A DNA stretch of 64,000 nucleotides from Emiliania huxleyi CCMP1516 (lineage: Eukaryota > Haptophyta > Isochrysidales > Noelaerhabdaceae), in contig NW_005202427.1 of the NCBI RefSeq assembly GCF_000372725.1, positions 900,119-964,118 of the forward strand, given 5' to 3'. This document shows, in pieces, positions 10,824-22,821 of this stretch. Numbering within the stretch: position 1 is the first letter of the stretch; the number at the start of each line of letters is the position of its first letter. The notes under the pieces are model-generated. The model was not told where the DNA came from. It did no database searches and saw nothing but the letters and a program-made list of their open reading frames with translations. The position numbers and the translations under genes were made by a program.

Positions 10824-13160
10824 ACTTGGAGCACTTGGAGTGCAGTCATTAACCTCACATCCAGGGCCGGGGAGCTCAGAAGCGCACCCAGCGGGCCGGA
10901 TGATCGGGATCGGGTTACGGGCTAGAGAGCCCTAGCCCCGGGGGTGCGCGTTCGCAGGGCAAGGGCCTTAAAGTAAACACGGGTCTCCGAGGGTTAGCCC
11001 CGCGTACCGGGTTTCCCCTTAACTGCAGGACGCCCCCTCTACTCGGAGCTAATGAACACCATACTGCACGCCCCACACCACCACTCTACACTCACTTGCG
11101 TCGGCGTCTGAGTAGACCCCCCCGCCTGAGGGCTCACCCCTCGCCTTCCCAGGGTCTCAACCCTCCTTGATTCGCTCTCTTGCTCGTCTCCCGAGCGTTA
11201 TGCGACGACCGGTATGGTCGTTTCCCTCGTTGTTGGTGTCGCTTCCTCCGCTGCCGCCCTTCATCCCCGCCAGCTTCTCCCGGCTCCACCGCTTCCGAGG
11301 GCGTCGACGGCCCGGTCGAGGTCTCCCCGGGCGAGAACGGTGGCATTGGGCCGCAACCAGTTCCACCCCCGGGGGGTCGAGCCCGCTCTCCCTGGTTGTC
11401 TCGCGCCCGCACCCGCGGCCTCTCTGTCGTCCTCGGCTCGCCCCCCCCCTCCGCCGGCTCCTCTCCAGGTTCGGGGGGGCGTGGCCCTCCCTGTGGAAGG
11501 TCGTGGTGGTCCGGTTGCCACCGCGACTGGCCTTCCCCTGGTGAGCCCGTACGTCCCGACTCCACTCTCAGAGGCCGCGTCAGCTCATCTCTCGCCTCCT
11601 CCGACAACTGACCCCAAGCCCCCTCCGGGGCCCTCCGGCCACGGCCCTCCGGCTCGCCGGTGGGCCCACTATCGTACCGCGGTAACTCCCCTCCCCCATC
11701 TCCTCCGTCCGGATACACCAGCCTCCGGCGGGGCGGTCCCGGACCCCCCAGGTTATTCCGAGCGGGTCCATCTTGCGGCGCCTCCTGAACGACCATCACC
11801 ACCCGTCCGCCCGCTTCCGCCGTGGCTACCGCCTTCTTGTACACTCGGGTGAGGGCCCCCTGCCCGTGTTCGTTGACCGTGACCAAGACGTTGTGCGGCC
11901 ACGGTCTCGCCTCCCATCTGTCCTCGGCGACATCATCCACTTCCACCCCCCACTCCCCTCCCGACCACGCCCCCCCCACCACTCTGGGTGCGGCCTCGAA
12001 GAGCGTCGACATAGTGAGCGCCGAGGTGAGCGCCTCGCCTCTCAATCCGAACGCATCCCTCAGCCACGCCCTCAGCTCCGGGACGATCTGTGCCACGATC
12101 CGCAGCGGGCCACGACCCCGCTCCCGGACCGCCTCGGAACACACCCGGACAGCCGCAGCGGGCAACCGCTGCGCTCCAGGCCACGTCCGACTCGCCCACA
12201 CCGCAGCGAGGCAAGTCGCTCTCTCCGGAGTCATGCCGTGGCGCAGCCCCCCCGTGTGGACAGTCAGAACCGTGGGGTCCTTGCCCATCTCAAAGGCTTG
12301 AAGCTGGCGCCACACCCCCGCTCCCCGCCTTCCAGCCGCCCCGCTATTCACCGGAAGCCGGCAATCCGGAGCGAACCACAGCGAGTCCGCCATCGCAGCC
12401 AGGTGGGCCGACCTCTCCATCGCGACCCCTCCCAGCTCCGTCTTGCACGCAGCGCAGCCATACCGGAAGTGGGCGCGCGTGTCCGGGCCGCCCTCGCATA
12501 GGTGGCACGCGGCTCGGGGGCGAGCTCCTTCCAGCCGCACTGTCCTCCGGATGGCCTCAGCGTCCGGCCCACCTTGCGCCTGTAACTCTGACGCCGTGCA
12601 GCTCATTCTTCCTAGCGTGGCCCGCATAGCCTCCTCCAAGAGCGGGCCCGGGAGTGCTCTGCGTAGGCCGGCCGTCACTCCCAGGTCGACTTTCCCGTCA
12701 GCGCCCAGTCGGAGGAGCAGCGTCGCCCTCCTAACTTCCAGGATCTCTATCGCACGTTGTGATAGGGGGGCGCACTTCGCCCTCTCTTCCTGCACGAGTT
12801 CTCCCGGCCCTCGCACAGGGGGAGGGTCCTGGCGTCCCCGGTGGAGCTGCACGTTAGCGAGGCCTCGCACCGTATCCTCCCTCCGCGTCGCCGAGTCATC
12901 CCCCCCCATCGGCTGGTCTCGCGTGGCCTCCTCCATCCGGATGGTGTACGACCTCCTCACCGCTGCAGCCTGGTGTTGTAGTCCCGCCAGGGTGTTCACC
13001 GCTATGTCCTTGGCCAGGTTGGTTGCCGGGTCCATCGTTCCGCACCCTCCCAGGTCTAGCGGGAGCAGCACCACCTCCATCGCCGCCGAGCGCTGGGCCG
13101 TGAGCGGGGTGGGGGCTAGCCGGAGGGCTCGCAACGACGCCCGAGCGGCCACCGCACACC
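10824..13160 (-). mobile_element. LINE-like element, 5'-truncated, 3' part with ORF
   Basis: Read on the minus strand, the element has an ORF ending at 11134 and a 3' region of about 310 bp. The terminal 200 bp (10824-11020) recur as an isolated direct copy at 41648-41842, as expected for 5'-truncated non-LTR copies. A degenerate piece of the same end occurs near 37707-37735. The end shows a short CTCCAAGTG repeat rather than poly(A). The 5' edge lies near 13160, within 100 bp of the GHKL-protein start, so the insertion abuts that promoter. The reverse transcriptase part itself is not in the window, so the class is an inference. Confidence 0.6.
11134..13079 (-). CDS. C-terminal part of a LINE-like polyprotein
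   Basis: About 648 codons are open from the first in-frame ATG at 13079; the frame is also open upstream to about 13160. A zinc-finger-like pattern, CHLCEGGPDTRAHFRYGCAAC, fits the C-x2-C...H...C finger often found after the reverse transcriptase of LINEs. Further on, PHNVLVTVNEHGQGALTRVY and GRVVMVV form a Rossmann-like pattern that could be a methyltransferase remnant, though no catalytic motif is clear. The C-terminus is Pro/Gly/Arg-rich and probably disordered. No RT or endonuclease motif is visible, in line with 5' truncation. It is probably not a host gene. Confidence 0.5.
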
Positions 13161-13256
13161 GCGATTTCTTTTTTCCGAGTCCAGAGTGCAGAGTGCGAGT
13201 GGTTGCGCGGGCTCCTGCCGGGTTGCACGCCGACGGAGTTCAGCTCGCCCGTAGGC

Positions 13257-16200
13257 ATGGCGTCGCTTGGGACGCCAGGCGCAACCGGGCCGGCCCCCAC
13301 CGGCACGCCTGGCTGGCTCCAAGAGGCCGGGAGACAAATCGAAATCTCTCCCGGCGCCAACGGAACAATCGACCTCACCGACGGCACGGGGCGCATGCCA
13401 CCACGCCCCGCGACAATCATGGTGCAGGCGTGGCCCGCCAAGAGCAGAAAGGCGACCGTGCTCGAGCTCGCCATGGCCGAAGGCACCGTGGACGACTTTG
13501 AGGCCAAACTGGTCGAGATGGGCCTGCGCGAGGGCTACCGCCTTTACCAGCTGCACGGGGACAAGCTCGAACCGCAGCCCACCACGTACCGGACGGTGAT
13601 GGCGCTTTTGCCGTCGCGCCGCAGCGCAGGGGGGGGCGCCCGCCCGTCGAGCGAGCGACGCGAGCCGACCAAGCTTCTCGTCTCGAAGCCGCCGTCGTTC
13701 GACATGCTCTCCAAGGTGATCGCGCCCGAGTTCACCGCGGCGCAGGGCATCAAGGAGATCCTCGACAACGCGATCCAGTCCCTCGTCTTCTTCAGCATGG
13801 ACCACCCGGCACCTCTCCTCCCCGCCGCCTCTCACTCCCCTGCCGCCTCTGCTGCTCCCTGCCGCCTCTCACTCCCCTCCTGCCCCCTCTCCTCCCTGCC
13901 GCCGCTCAGCCCCTTGCGGCCTCTGCTGCTCCCTGCCGCCTCTCCTCTCTGCCGCCGCTCACTCCCTTGCGGCGGCTCTCCTCACCGCTCCACTCGCTGC
14001 AGGAGCTTCTCGCCAGCGGCTGCTGGACGCCGCAGCTCGTCATACTGATCGACCTGGCGCGCGGGCGGCTGCGCGTCGTCGACAACGGCGGCGGGCTCAA
14101 CCCGACCCAGATGGAGGACTGGGCAGAGTGCGGCAACTCCACCAACCGCTCGCGCGTCAACGAGATGCTCGAGGCCGCGGCGGCGCGCTCCAGCACCGAC
14201 CCTCGTGTCGCCGGCCTCTTCTCGCAGCTCTTCTCCTCGTACGGTATCGGCGGCAAGGGCGGCGGCGGCGCGCTCGCACCCGCCGCCTCTCCCTCGCCGC
14301 CTCTCCGATGCCCCTCCATCCTGCCGCTGCCGCGGCTGCCCACCCCCACACCCTCCTGCCACCCCATCTCCACCCTGCTGCCTCTCCCTGCCCGCGCATC
14401 CCCTTCTCCACCACTCTCCCGACACCTTCGCGGCCTTGATTCGCGGCCTTGCACACACTCGCGGCCTTGACTCGTGGCGCGGCCTTGCACACACTCGCGG
14501 AGGCTCACAGTACTCGGCAGGCGCGCTCACCCGCGAGGGCAAGGAGATCCAAGGCAACATCACCCTCTTCTCGAGCCAGGGACCCTTCGAGGACGACCGC
14601 ACCTGCCTGCAGCAGATCAACTTCGACCTGCGCGAGGCGCAGCGCCGGCAGGCACAACTCAGCGACGCCGCTGCGCCCTGAGCTGCGACATCGCGTCGCC
14701 ACGGCCTGACCCCCCCCCCCCTCCCCCCAGGCCGCCAAGGACAACTCGCCTTGGAACCGCGAGTACATCTGCGAGGAGTGGGAGCCCGAGACAGAGAAAG
14801 AGCTGCGGCAGCTCATGGACCGCGACGGCTGGGGCGACCGCATCACCTGCCTCGAAGTGGACCGGCTCGCGCCTTCGGTGGTGGAGAAGCTTCGCGAGGC
14901 GGTCGCCGACCCGCACCGCTCCGAGCTCGTGGGCGAGATCGTCGACACGTGGGCCTACTCCTTCGAGCCGCGGCTGTACGAGGCGGTTGCGCGCGACTGC
15001 AACACCTTCAACAGGGAGAAGGACCCTCCGCCGCTGCGCATCACCGCCAGCGTCGAGGCGTGTGGCATCGACGGTGGCGCGGCGGACCCGACCAGCCTCA
15101 ACGCGCTGGCGGGCCTCAAGTACCAGAAGCTTGCATCCCAGGCCGCCTCGTCCTCGTCGCAGCCGCTGCGGCGCGGGCTTCGCGCCGGCGGCGCCTCGGA
15201 TGCGGAGGTGTTTTGCTACGAGTTTGACGTCACCGACGGCGCGGGCAAGCGGGGCAGGGCGCTGTTGCTTCTTCGCTACTACCCGATCAAGGACGGCGGC
15301 GAGACGCTGCCCGCCGAGTGCAAGGCCGGCTTCGACGTCCGGTGCTCCCCCCCCCCCCCCCCCCCCCCCCCCTTCCCCCGGGCCAAAGCGCCACACCTCC
15401 CACCCAGAAGCCCCCTCCCCTCACATCCCGCCCGCCGCGCTCGTGCAGGTGGCAGAGCCGGCTGCTCAAGGACGAGCGGCTGCGCCTCCTCTCCTTCATG
15501 GACCCCGCCGAGCTGTCGACCAAGGGCCGCGGCAGCGCGCAGAAGGAGCTGAGCTTGCTGCTGCAGCGCGTGGGCCACCGGCTGCACGGAGAGCTGCTGC
15601 TCGACCCGTCCTTCGCCGTCAACAAGATGAAGTCTCAGCTGCTGCAGAGCGGCGAGGAGTCGAGCTCGGGCAGTATCAAGCTCGTGCAGATGCTGAGGGA
15701 CAGGAAGGTGGCGGAGTGGGTGCGGCCGGGCGGGGGCACGCTGGTCGACGAGTTCCTGCAGTGGCTGAGGGGGCGCGAGCAGCTCGACGACAATTTCCGG
15801 TTCGCGCCGAACAGCGAGCGCGGCGACGTCGAGGCGTGGCCACCTGCTATGGAGGACGGGGCGTCGCCTCCACAGTTGCTTCACGGAGTCAGTGGCGACG
15901 TGCTCCGCCTCACCGGCTACGTGAGCGACCCGGAGTCGAGCCCCTCGCCAGGCCGGGCACTGCTCACCCTCGCTTTGCGCTGTAGGTGACGAAGATTCTG
16001 CGGGCCGGCGACAAGACGTTGACGGCGCCGCGGAGCGAGTCTGGCCGACCTGTCGAGGCGGACGCGCTGCGGCTGTGGTTGCGCAAGGACAAGAGCAAGG
16101 TGTTCAACAAGACGACCAACGCGGTGTGGGCCGAGGTGTACGGTTTCTACTTCTTCGCTCGCTCCGGCCTCAGCGCGGTGGAGGTGGAGGAGGAGTGCCG

Positions 16201-19200
16201 GAGGGCGACCGACGGCGAGGTCCTCTACCTCGAGGCGGGCGCACGCGCGAAGGCCGCCTCGCTGACGGGCGATGCGAAGGAGAAGGCGCTGATGCTTCGC
16301 GCTTTGCCGCTCGAGCTCATCGAGCTCAAGCAGTCCAGCTTGCGCATCCCGGAGAAGGACTGGAAGGCGCACGTGAGGTCGCTGCAGGACGCGCACGAGA
16401 AGACCAAGCCCAGCGCGGTGGTCTGCATCGACACCGCCACGGCCGACGCCACCGCCGCCGGCTCTTCCTTCGTGGGCGGGGATATCGAGCGGGACGTCCC
16501 GATCGAGTACGCCTGCGAGGGCTTCATCGATGAGGGCAAGAAGCTGTGGCTCGCCGTGCAGGTGCACAACGGGTCGAACAAGGTGATCAGCAAGACCGAG
16601 CTGGAGAAGGGTGGCTACGTGGTCAAGCTCACCGCGACGCACACCGAGGGCCAGGTCAAGCTCATCGAGGCGAGCCACTTTTACGCCGGTGGCGCGGCGT
16701 GGTTGCAGCCGAAGCTCGACGAGCCCGGCGAGTGGGTCTGCTCGATCGCCGTCGTCGACAAGAACGGCGCGACCGTCGGCAAGACGTGGGCGGTGACGAT
16801 CCCGGTCGCGCAGCCGGAGAAATGCGCGTCCATCGAGGTCGAGTTTGAGGACGAGGACGCGATGCTGCGCGTGGGCGAGGCCCTCCCCCCGCTCGTGGTG
16901 ACGGCGTTCGACTGTGTCGGCGTCCAGTTTGAGCTGTCCGCGCTCCCAGACAATCTGGACGTCGACATCGTCGACAAGAAGTCGCAAGGCCAGCGGCTGG
17001 AGCTCGACCCGTTCGATCAGCAGCAGGCGGTGCTCGCGGACGGCAAGATCCGCATCTACAACCTCGTGGTACGCGGCCCCTTTGCCACCGGCAAGCACGC
17101 GGGCAGCGTCAAGCTCGGCGTTGCCTTCGGCGAGCTTAAGGCCGCGAAGACGAAGTGGCTCGAGATCAAGTGCGGTCGGCCCGCCAACCTCTTGCTCGAG
17201 AACACGGAGGTGCTCTTCGACGCCGCGCCGTACGACGCCGGCGATTCACTGCCGCCGATGCGGCTGTTCTGCACGGACGTCCACGGCAACCCCGCCGGAG
17301 GCTGCTCGGTCTGGCTCGAGATGTCGCACGACGGCGAGGCCGGGTCCGATCCGTTCACCGGGCCGAGCGGGCCGTTTGAGACCAATGCCAAGGGCGAGCT
17401 GGTCTTGGGCGGTGGCAAGAAGGCCGGCTTCAAGGTCAATGGAGCTGTGCTGCGACCCGACGCGGAGGCAGTGGCCACCCTCAAGTTCGTCGCCACCCTC
17501 GAAGCCGAGGACGAGGCTGAGGACGCGGTGCTGGAGGTGCCGGTGCGGCTGGCGCAGCTCGAGCAGGAGGAGGAGCCCGAGCTGGCCACGCTGGCGATGT
17601 CCGTCGTGCCGGGCCCGGCGGGCTCCTCCACCCCGACCGTCGGCTGCGATGAGGAGTTCAAGATCGAGCTGTACGGCTCCGACGAGGTCGGCAACGCCTG
17701 CCGCCTCGACCCCGCCGACTACGCCAAACCATACCTCGCCAGCTCGGGGGGGCTGGGGGCGACTTGGGGCGACTGGAAACTAAACGGCGACGTGCTCGAG
17801 ATGACGGTGCAGCTCAGCGGCAAGGCGGGCGACATCGAGATCGAGCTGCCCGAGTCTGACGCCCACCGTCACATCCACTGCGAGCCGCTGAAGCTCTCCC
17901 TCGTCGCCGGCGCGCCGAATGCGGTGGTCGCCTCCGTGGTCGGCAACCCCATCAACGGCGCGGAGCTGGTCGTGAGCGCACACCTCGTCGATGAGCACGA
18001 GAACGTCGTCGAGAGCCACGGCAGCGTCGTAGAGTGGGAGCCGCTGAAGGCCGAGGATCCGGACCAGCTTCACGTTCACTGCTCTGGGAGCGGCAAGAAG
18101 AAGGGCGTCCGCGCGCAGCTCAAGGCGACCGTGCTCGCGAAACAGACGCTGCGCGAGCCGGATGAGTTTGGCCTCGTGCTGTCGGCGCGCTTCAAGAAGG
18201 GCGGCGTCTGGCAGACCGTCACCACCGAGAGCGTCGACGCGGACCCCTTCCGCGTGACGCTGCAGCCCGGCGCCGCCGTCATCAGCGACTTGGTCGTCAG
18301 CCGCGTGCAGCTCGAGAACGAGGCGAGCGACACGACGAACGACTATGTCGACGACGACGTCGAGGCGAGGCCGACGCACGAGGTGCCGAAGGTGACGCAA
18401 CCGCTGGAGCCCCTGCCGCCGCAGCCGCTGCATCTCACCGCCGAGCCCAGCGGCATGCTGCCGAGGCTTGCGCTGCGGGTTCGCTACGAGGACGGCGGCT
18501 TCCTCGAGCACCCCACGAAGTGCCAACTGCGGGCGAGGCTGGTGCGGAGCGGGGCGTCAGCGGAGGCGCGCACGGCGCGCAGGCAGCAGCAGCCGGCGCT
18601 CTTCTGGCCATCATCCGGCGACTGGCAGAAGCGCGCCGGCGGCCCCGTCGAGCTGAGCCCGCCCGGCGAGGCGCCGGTGCAGGGCCTGCTGCTGCAGGAG
18701 GTGCCAGCGCCCGCCGAGCCGGGGGCGTACTCGCTCGAGCTCGCCCTCTCCTTTGGCAGCACGACGAAGGGCCTGCCGCCCTCTCAGCTGCTCAAGAGCG
18801 CGGAGCGGACAGAGGTCACGGCGGCTTTCGCCATCGTCGTCGAGGCTGGCCCTCCCTCGAAGCTCCTTCCGGCGCTGCCCGGTGCCTCGTCTGCAGGCCC
18901 TTCCTAGACACTTCCGAGACACTTCCGAGAGACCTCGGAGACACCTCCGCGACACCTCGTCTGCAGGCTCGGGCTCGACAACAGCGCCGCTCAAGGTCGT
19001 GGCGAACGAGGCGACTGAGCTCGGCACGTTTGCGCGCCTCGTCGACGCCATGTCCAACCGGCTCCCGTCCGACGGCACCGTCCGCCTCTCGCTCCGGCAG
19101 TACGCGATGGGGTCGGAGGAGGGGCAGGGCATCACGCTCGAGATCGCGCAGCCGGACACCACGTTGCGCCTTGTCGACGGGGAGCTGTCGGCGCCGGCGT

Positions 19201-20910
19201 TGGCGTTGCGCGGCGCGGGCCCGTCGGGCCGGTACCAGCTCTGCTTTGAGCTCGAGTCCGATGCCCAGGCGTGCAGTGCAGCAGGCTCGCCATCCACCGG
19301 CACCGAAGCCAGCCGCTAGAGAGCTCGAGTGCGATCCATAGGTGTCGGGCTGGCTCGCGGTGGACTACGAGAACCCCGCCGACGAGGGGGAGCGAGAGGC
19401 GGAGCGGCATCGGCAGGCGGAGAGGCTGCAGGCGGCACAGGCCCGGCTGCAGGCGGCGGAGGAGGAGGAGGGCGAGCTCTCCCGGCGGCAAAAGGCATGT
19501 GCTGGTCAGGTCGGTGCTGCGAGGCGCGCGCACGACTGCGCCAGCGCGGAGGTGCGCAGAAGCCAGGCGCTTCTCGCGCAGAAGCGCAGCAGTCGCGACG
19601 CGTTCGGCTTGGACGAGGCGGCCGTGAAGCGGCTCAAGACCGCGCACGGCATCGGCGACGCGGACGCGGCGTCGGCGAGCGCGACGGGCGCCATGCCGCC
19701 GAACACGCTCGGCCAAAAGCTGCGGGCGAAGGTCGCGCAGCTCGAGGAGAGCTTGACGGTGCGGGTGAGCGTCGACGGCGAGGAGGCGGAGCGGCGGCGC
19801 TTCGGCGACTTCCCCATCCCTTTGGAGCCCGACGACAACTCGCGCGTGTGGCTCGAGCTGCGGCCGCGCTCCGACGCCGACGGCGCCCAGGGCCCGCACG
19901 GCATCTTCAAGGTTTACTCGCGCGGCGGCGAAGAGCACGCTGAGGGCCCTGTCGACGAGCAGACCCTCTCGCCCGACCCCGAGGGCGAGTACCTGCTCGA
20001 CGCGCTGCAGCCCGCCGTGGAGAGCGGCCGCGTCGAGAGCCTCTTCGAGAGCGGCCGCGTTGCGGACGAGCGGCTCTCCAACATCCTCGCCGCGCTGCTG
20101 CCCTCGTGGTTTGGCGCCGACTGCGTCGTGCTCGCCCGGCCGCCCGCGGCGGCTCCGCCACCGCCATCTTTCTTTGCCCGGCTGAAGGCCAAGCACCTCA
20201 ACCCGCTGGCGTCTCCGCCGCCCGCTCTCCTCCCGCCGCCGCCCGCCGCGGCGGCGGCGCCGCCAGAGGAGGACGCCGACTCTGGGCTCCTCAAGCTTGG
20301 CCCGGGCGGGTCGCTGCACCCCCCCTTCGACGGCGCAAGCTTCTTGGTAAACCGCATCTGCTGCGACGGCACCGCGGCGCGCACCGCATGGTACCGCGCG
20401 CTCGGCGGCTACGGCGATGCCATCGTCTTCGACAAGTCGAGCGCCATGATCGACTCCGACGCGCCGGCCTCCTCTCTGCTGGTTGCGCTCGAGGACGACG
20501 CGGGCTTGGTGGGCGGCGGCGGCGGAGGGTACGCGGTGCGATCCTCCGACGGTGGGATGGGCGCACTCGCCAAGCCCGCCTCCTCGGCGTGCCGACTCGG
20601 GAGGCTCACCGATGCGGACGAGGAGCAGGCGCTGAGCGGCACCGCCGAGGGCCGGAGGGTGGTTGAGTTTGAGCGGGCGGCGAGCGAGCTGAGCGAGCTG
20701 GAGCGGGCGGGTCGGGAGGCGGAGGAGGAGGAGGCCTCGGCGGAGAGGGCGTGGAGGGAGGCCGAGTGCGACTTGCGCCTGCTCGAGCAGGAGCTCGACC
20801 CGCTGCGCCACGAGGTGGAGCAGCTCCAGCAGCAGCTGGGCGTGGGAGGCACCGGAACCGGAGGCGGCCGCGTCCGCGGCAGGAAGCGGGCGCGCCAGGG
20901 GGTGGCTTAG
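13257..20910 (+). CDS. GHKL ATPase-SMC hinge protein (SMCHD1/GMI1-like)
   Basis: Exons: 13257 to about 13800 (end uncertain), 14003-14267, 14521-14651, 14731-15341, 15449-15920, 15986-18881, 18967-19268, 19342-20910, giving about 2260 residues. Exon 1 ends with IKEILDNAIQ (GHKL N-box with Asn); exon 2 gives VVDNGGGLNP (DxGxG) and YGIGGKG (ATP lid). A transducer-like region follows, then a long series of Ig-like beta modules. The C-terminus has coiled coil (about 19365-19640), a hinge-like region with GGYGDAIVFDKSSAMID, and a second coiled coil ending in a basic tail. This order matches animal SMCHD1 and plant GMI1/DMS11-type proteins, which act on chromatin silencing and repair in the nucleus. 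Known human SMCHD1 is about 2000 residues. Introns 2, 3 and 7 are GC-AG, the others seen are GT-AG. An upstream in-frame ATG at 13203 is possible. Function here is inferred from architecture. Confidence 0.82.
15348..15372 (+). repeat. Poly(C) tract in GHKL-gene intron
   Basis: A run of about 24 C follows the donor at 15342 and lies before the acceptor at 15448. Confidence 0.9.
18882..18966 (+). repeat. Introner-like intron with 14-bp direct repeats
   Basis: CCTCGTCTGCAGGC lies at both ends of this 85-nt intron; the donor lies just before the first copy and the acceptor within the second. Between them are imperfect GACACTTCCGAGA units. Removal keeps the frame (phase 1). Confidence 0.75.
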
Positions 20911-21059
20911 TCCTTAGACCGATGCATGCATGTAAGAGCTGCGATGGTGACGAATTTGATCGAGGGTCCAGCAGTGTCGTCTTGTACGTTTACTTTTGCT
21001 AGGCCTAGGGTGCCCACAGGACCCAAAACCGCAAAAGAAAATAGCTCTGCGCCTCAAAA

Positions 21060-21545
21060 ACGCAATGCTCCGCCGTTCGCTGCCGTGGTCTGCCGCCGTG
21101 CCGCCGCTCCTTACCGTGCCGCTCCTTCCGCGCCTCGCCGCCCTTGCCATTTATTCGCCGTCCCTCCTGCCGTGCGTTACCGCCGTGCCGCCGTACCGCC
21201 GCTCCTACAGTGCCGCGCCGCCTCCCACGCGCACACACCTTACCTCCTGCTCGACCGAGTTTGCGATGAGAAGTGACCCGAGCCGCCGGGTGCCCCGCAG
21301 CGGCCTCGCTGGACCAGAAGAACCGGTCCGCGAGTGCTCCGCAGCAGCCTCGCTGAGCCAGAACGTCGGCTCGCGAGGTGGGGTGCTAGTATGAGCCCGA
21401 CCCAGGTCGTAGTGTTCTTGCTCCCAGCGCTTGCGCTTCGGCGGTTAGTGGTGCACTAACCTCCGAGAAACCCTTCGGGTCGCTCCTCATCGCAAACCCT
21501 GTCAGCAGAGTCTCCTACGGGAATGTACGTAAGAGCTACATACAC
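21060..21545 (+). repeat. Dispersed repeat, copy A (inverted copy at 44106-44720)
   Basis: Shared blocks include CGACCGAGTTTGCG and GAGCCAGAACGTCGGCTCGC, CCAGCGCTTGCGCTTCGGCGG-like sequence, and the end GTACGTAAGAGCTACATACA. The copy on the other strand at 44106-44420 follows the same order with many point changes and small gaps. Confidence 0.75.
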
Positions 21546-22116
21546 TGAGAGAGAAAAAGGGACGCACGAGGCAAATCTGATGTTGGAATGTTTCAATAGC
21601 AGAGAGGCCTCTTCCGTTGGGGGACCGAGTGACTAGGAAACGAGGGTTCCCCATTGTGACCCGCTCCAGCGGCGAGCGTGACACTGCACTTGGCGCCGAG
21701 CGCCCCCGCGGCTCAGACCTTGTGCAAGAGCCGACCGCCTCGGTGAGCACGCCGGTCCGGACCGATGGCACTCGGTGTGGAGCAAGCAAGACCCCCCCTC
21801 CCCCCAATCGGCGCGCGCCCGAGCTTTGAACGGCCGCCAGGAGCACCTGGAGGACTCCTCATGGCTGTGCCCAAGTGGGCTTCGCGCCGGCCTCGGCTGG
21901 GGGGGCGGGTTGTCCCGGCTGCGGACACCTTCTGCAGCCCCCTGGGCGTGGGTCAGCACCCAAAAGCTGCCCCCCGGCGGCATACAGCACGGCCAGCCAG
22001 CCTCTTCCTCCTCCTCAAGGGCTGTACTATAGGTCATATTGCGCCGCCTCCTACTGGCAGCCGGGCGGGCGCGCGCCGCGGGCGCCTCGGCGCGCGCACG
22101 GCTCGCAAAATTCGAA

Positions 22117-22164
22117 CGAGTACTGCCGCCCGGCCGCCTCAAGGCTGCCGGGCGGCAGTACTCG
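22117..22164. repeat. 18-bp perfect hairpin
   Basis: CGAGTACTGCCGCCCGGC (22117-22134) pairs fully with 22147-22164 across a 12-nt loop. Confidence 0.9.
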
Positions 22165-22821
22165 CCTCGCAAGGCGCGCACCGGCTGCTCTGGCTGCTGC
22201 GCCGGCGGCCGCTGCGCTGGCCGCTGCTGCGCTGGCCGGCGAGCGGTACGACCGCCGGTGGCCGCTGCACCCGCGCCTTCCCTCGCGGGCGCCGTCGCGC
22301 CGCGCGCGCCCAACTCTGCTGGCACACGGCACGCGTCGTCACTCAGCCGCGGAGAACAGGCGGTGCTGTGCGCGAAGCGCGCGCGATCTCGTACTTTCAA
22401 GGCTGGATCCGGCCATTTCAAGGGTATACCTTTGAGAATCCCCAGCGTCCCACCCTCCTAGCACTCTCAATATCTCGACTCTCCAACACGAAGTGCTGCG
22501 ATCGAGGTTCGCCCATTTCTTTTTCCTTTCTTTTTGGGGGCCCTGTGGGCACCCTACTTTTGCATGATGGCGAACACCCGAAAAAACTGAAAAAAGAAGA
22601 GAAAGAGGTTGTTAAAGAGGCTGTACCTGTACCCCTCTTCGGACGTCGCAAAGAACTATGTCTCAGAAGAAAGAAAACAACAGGCAAAAACTGTTCAAGT
22701 TGTACCCTGAACGACTACATGTACTTATACCAACTTCGCCCCGCTTTCGCCGCCCCGCGTTTCTGCGTTTGGCGCCCCGCTTTCGCCTGCCCTGCGTTTG
22801 CGCCGCTCGAGTTACGCCGGC

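Larger units (their letters stand above)
21000..22555. mobile_element. Candidate non-autonomous element with inverted ends
   Basis: AGGGTGCCCACAGG near the left end (21007-21020) is matched in inverse by CCTGTGGGCACCCT at the right end (22542-22555). The 8-mer ACTTTTGC stands at 20992-20999 on the left and 22556-22563 on the right, like a target duplication, with a few extra bases (TAGGCCT) on the left. The interior has no convincing gene. It holds the module 21060-21545 shared with 44106-44420 and a long hairpin at 22117-22164. The 8-bp duplication and AGGG ends would suit a hAT-like MITE. Confidence 0.5.
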
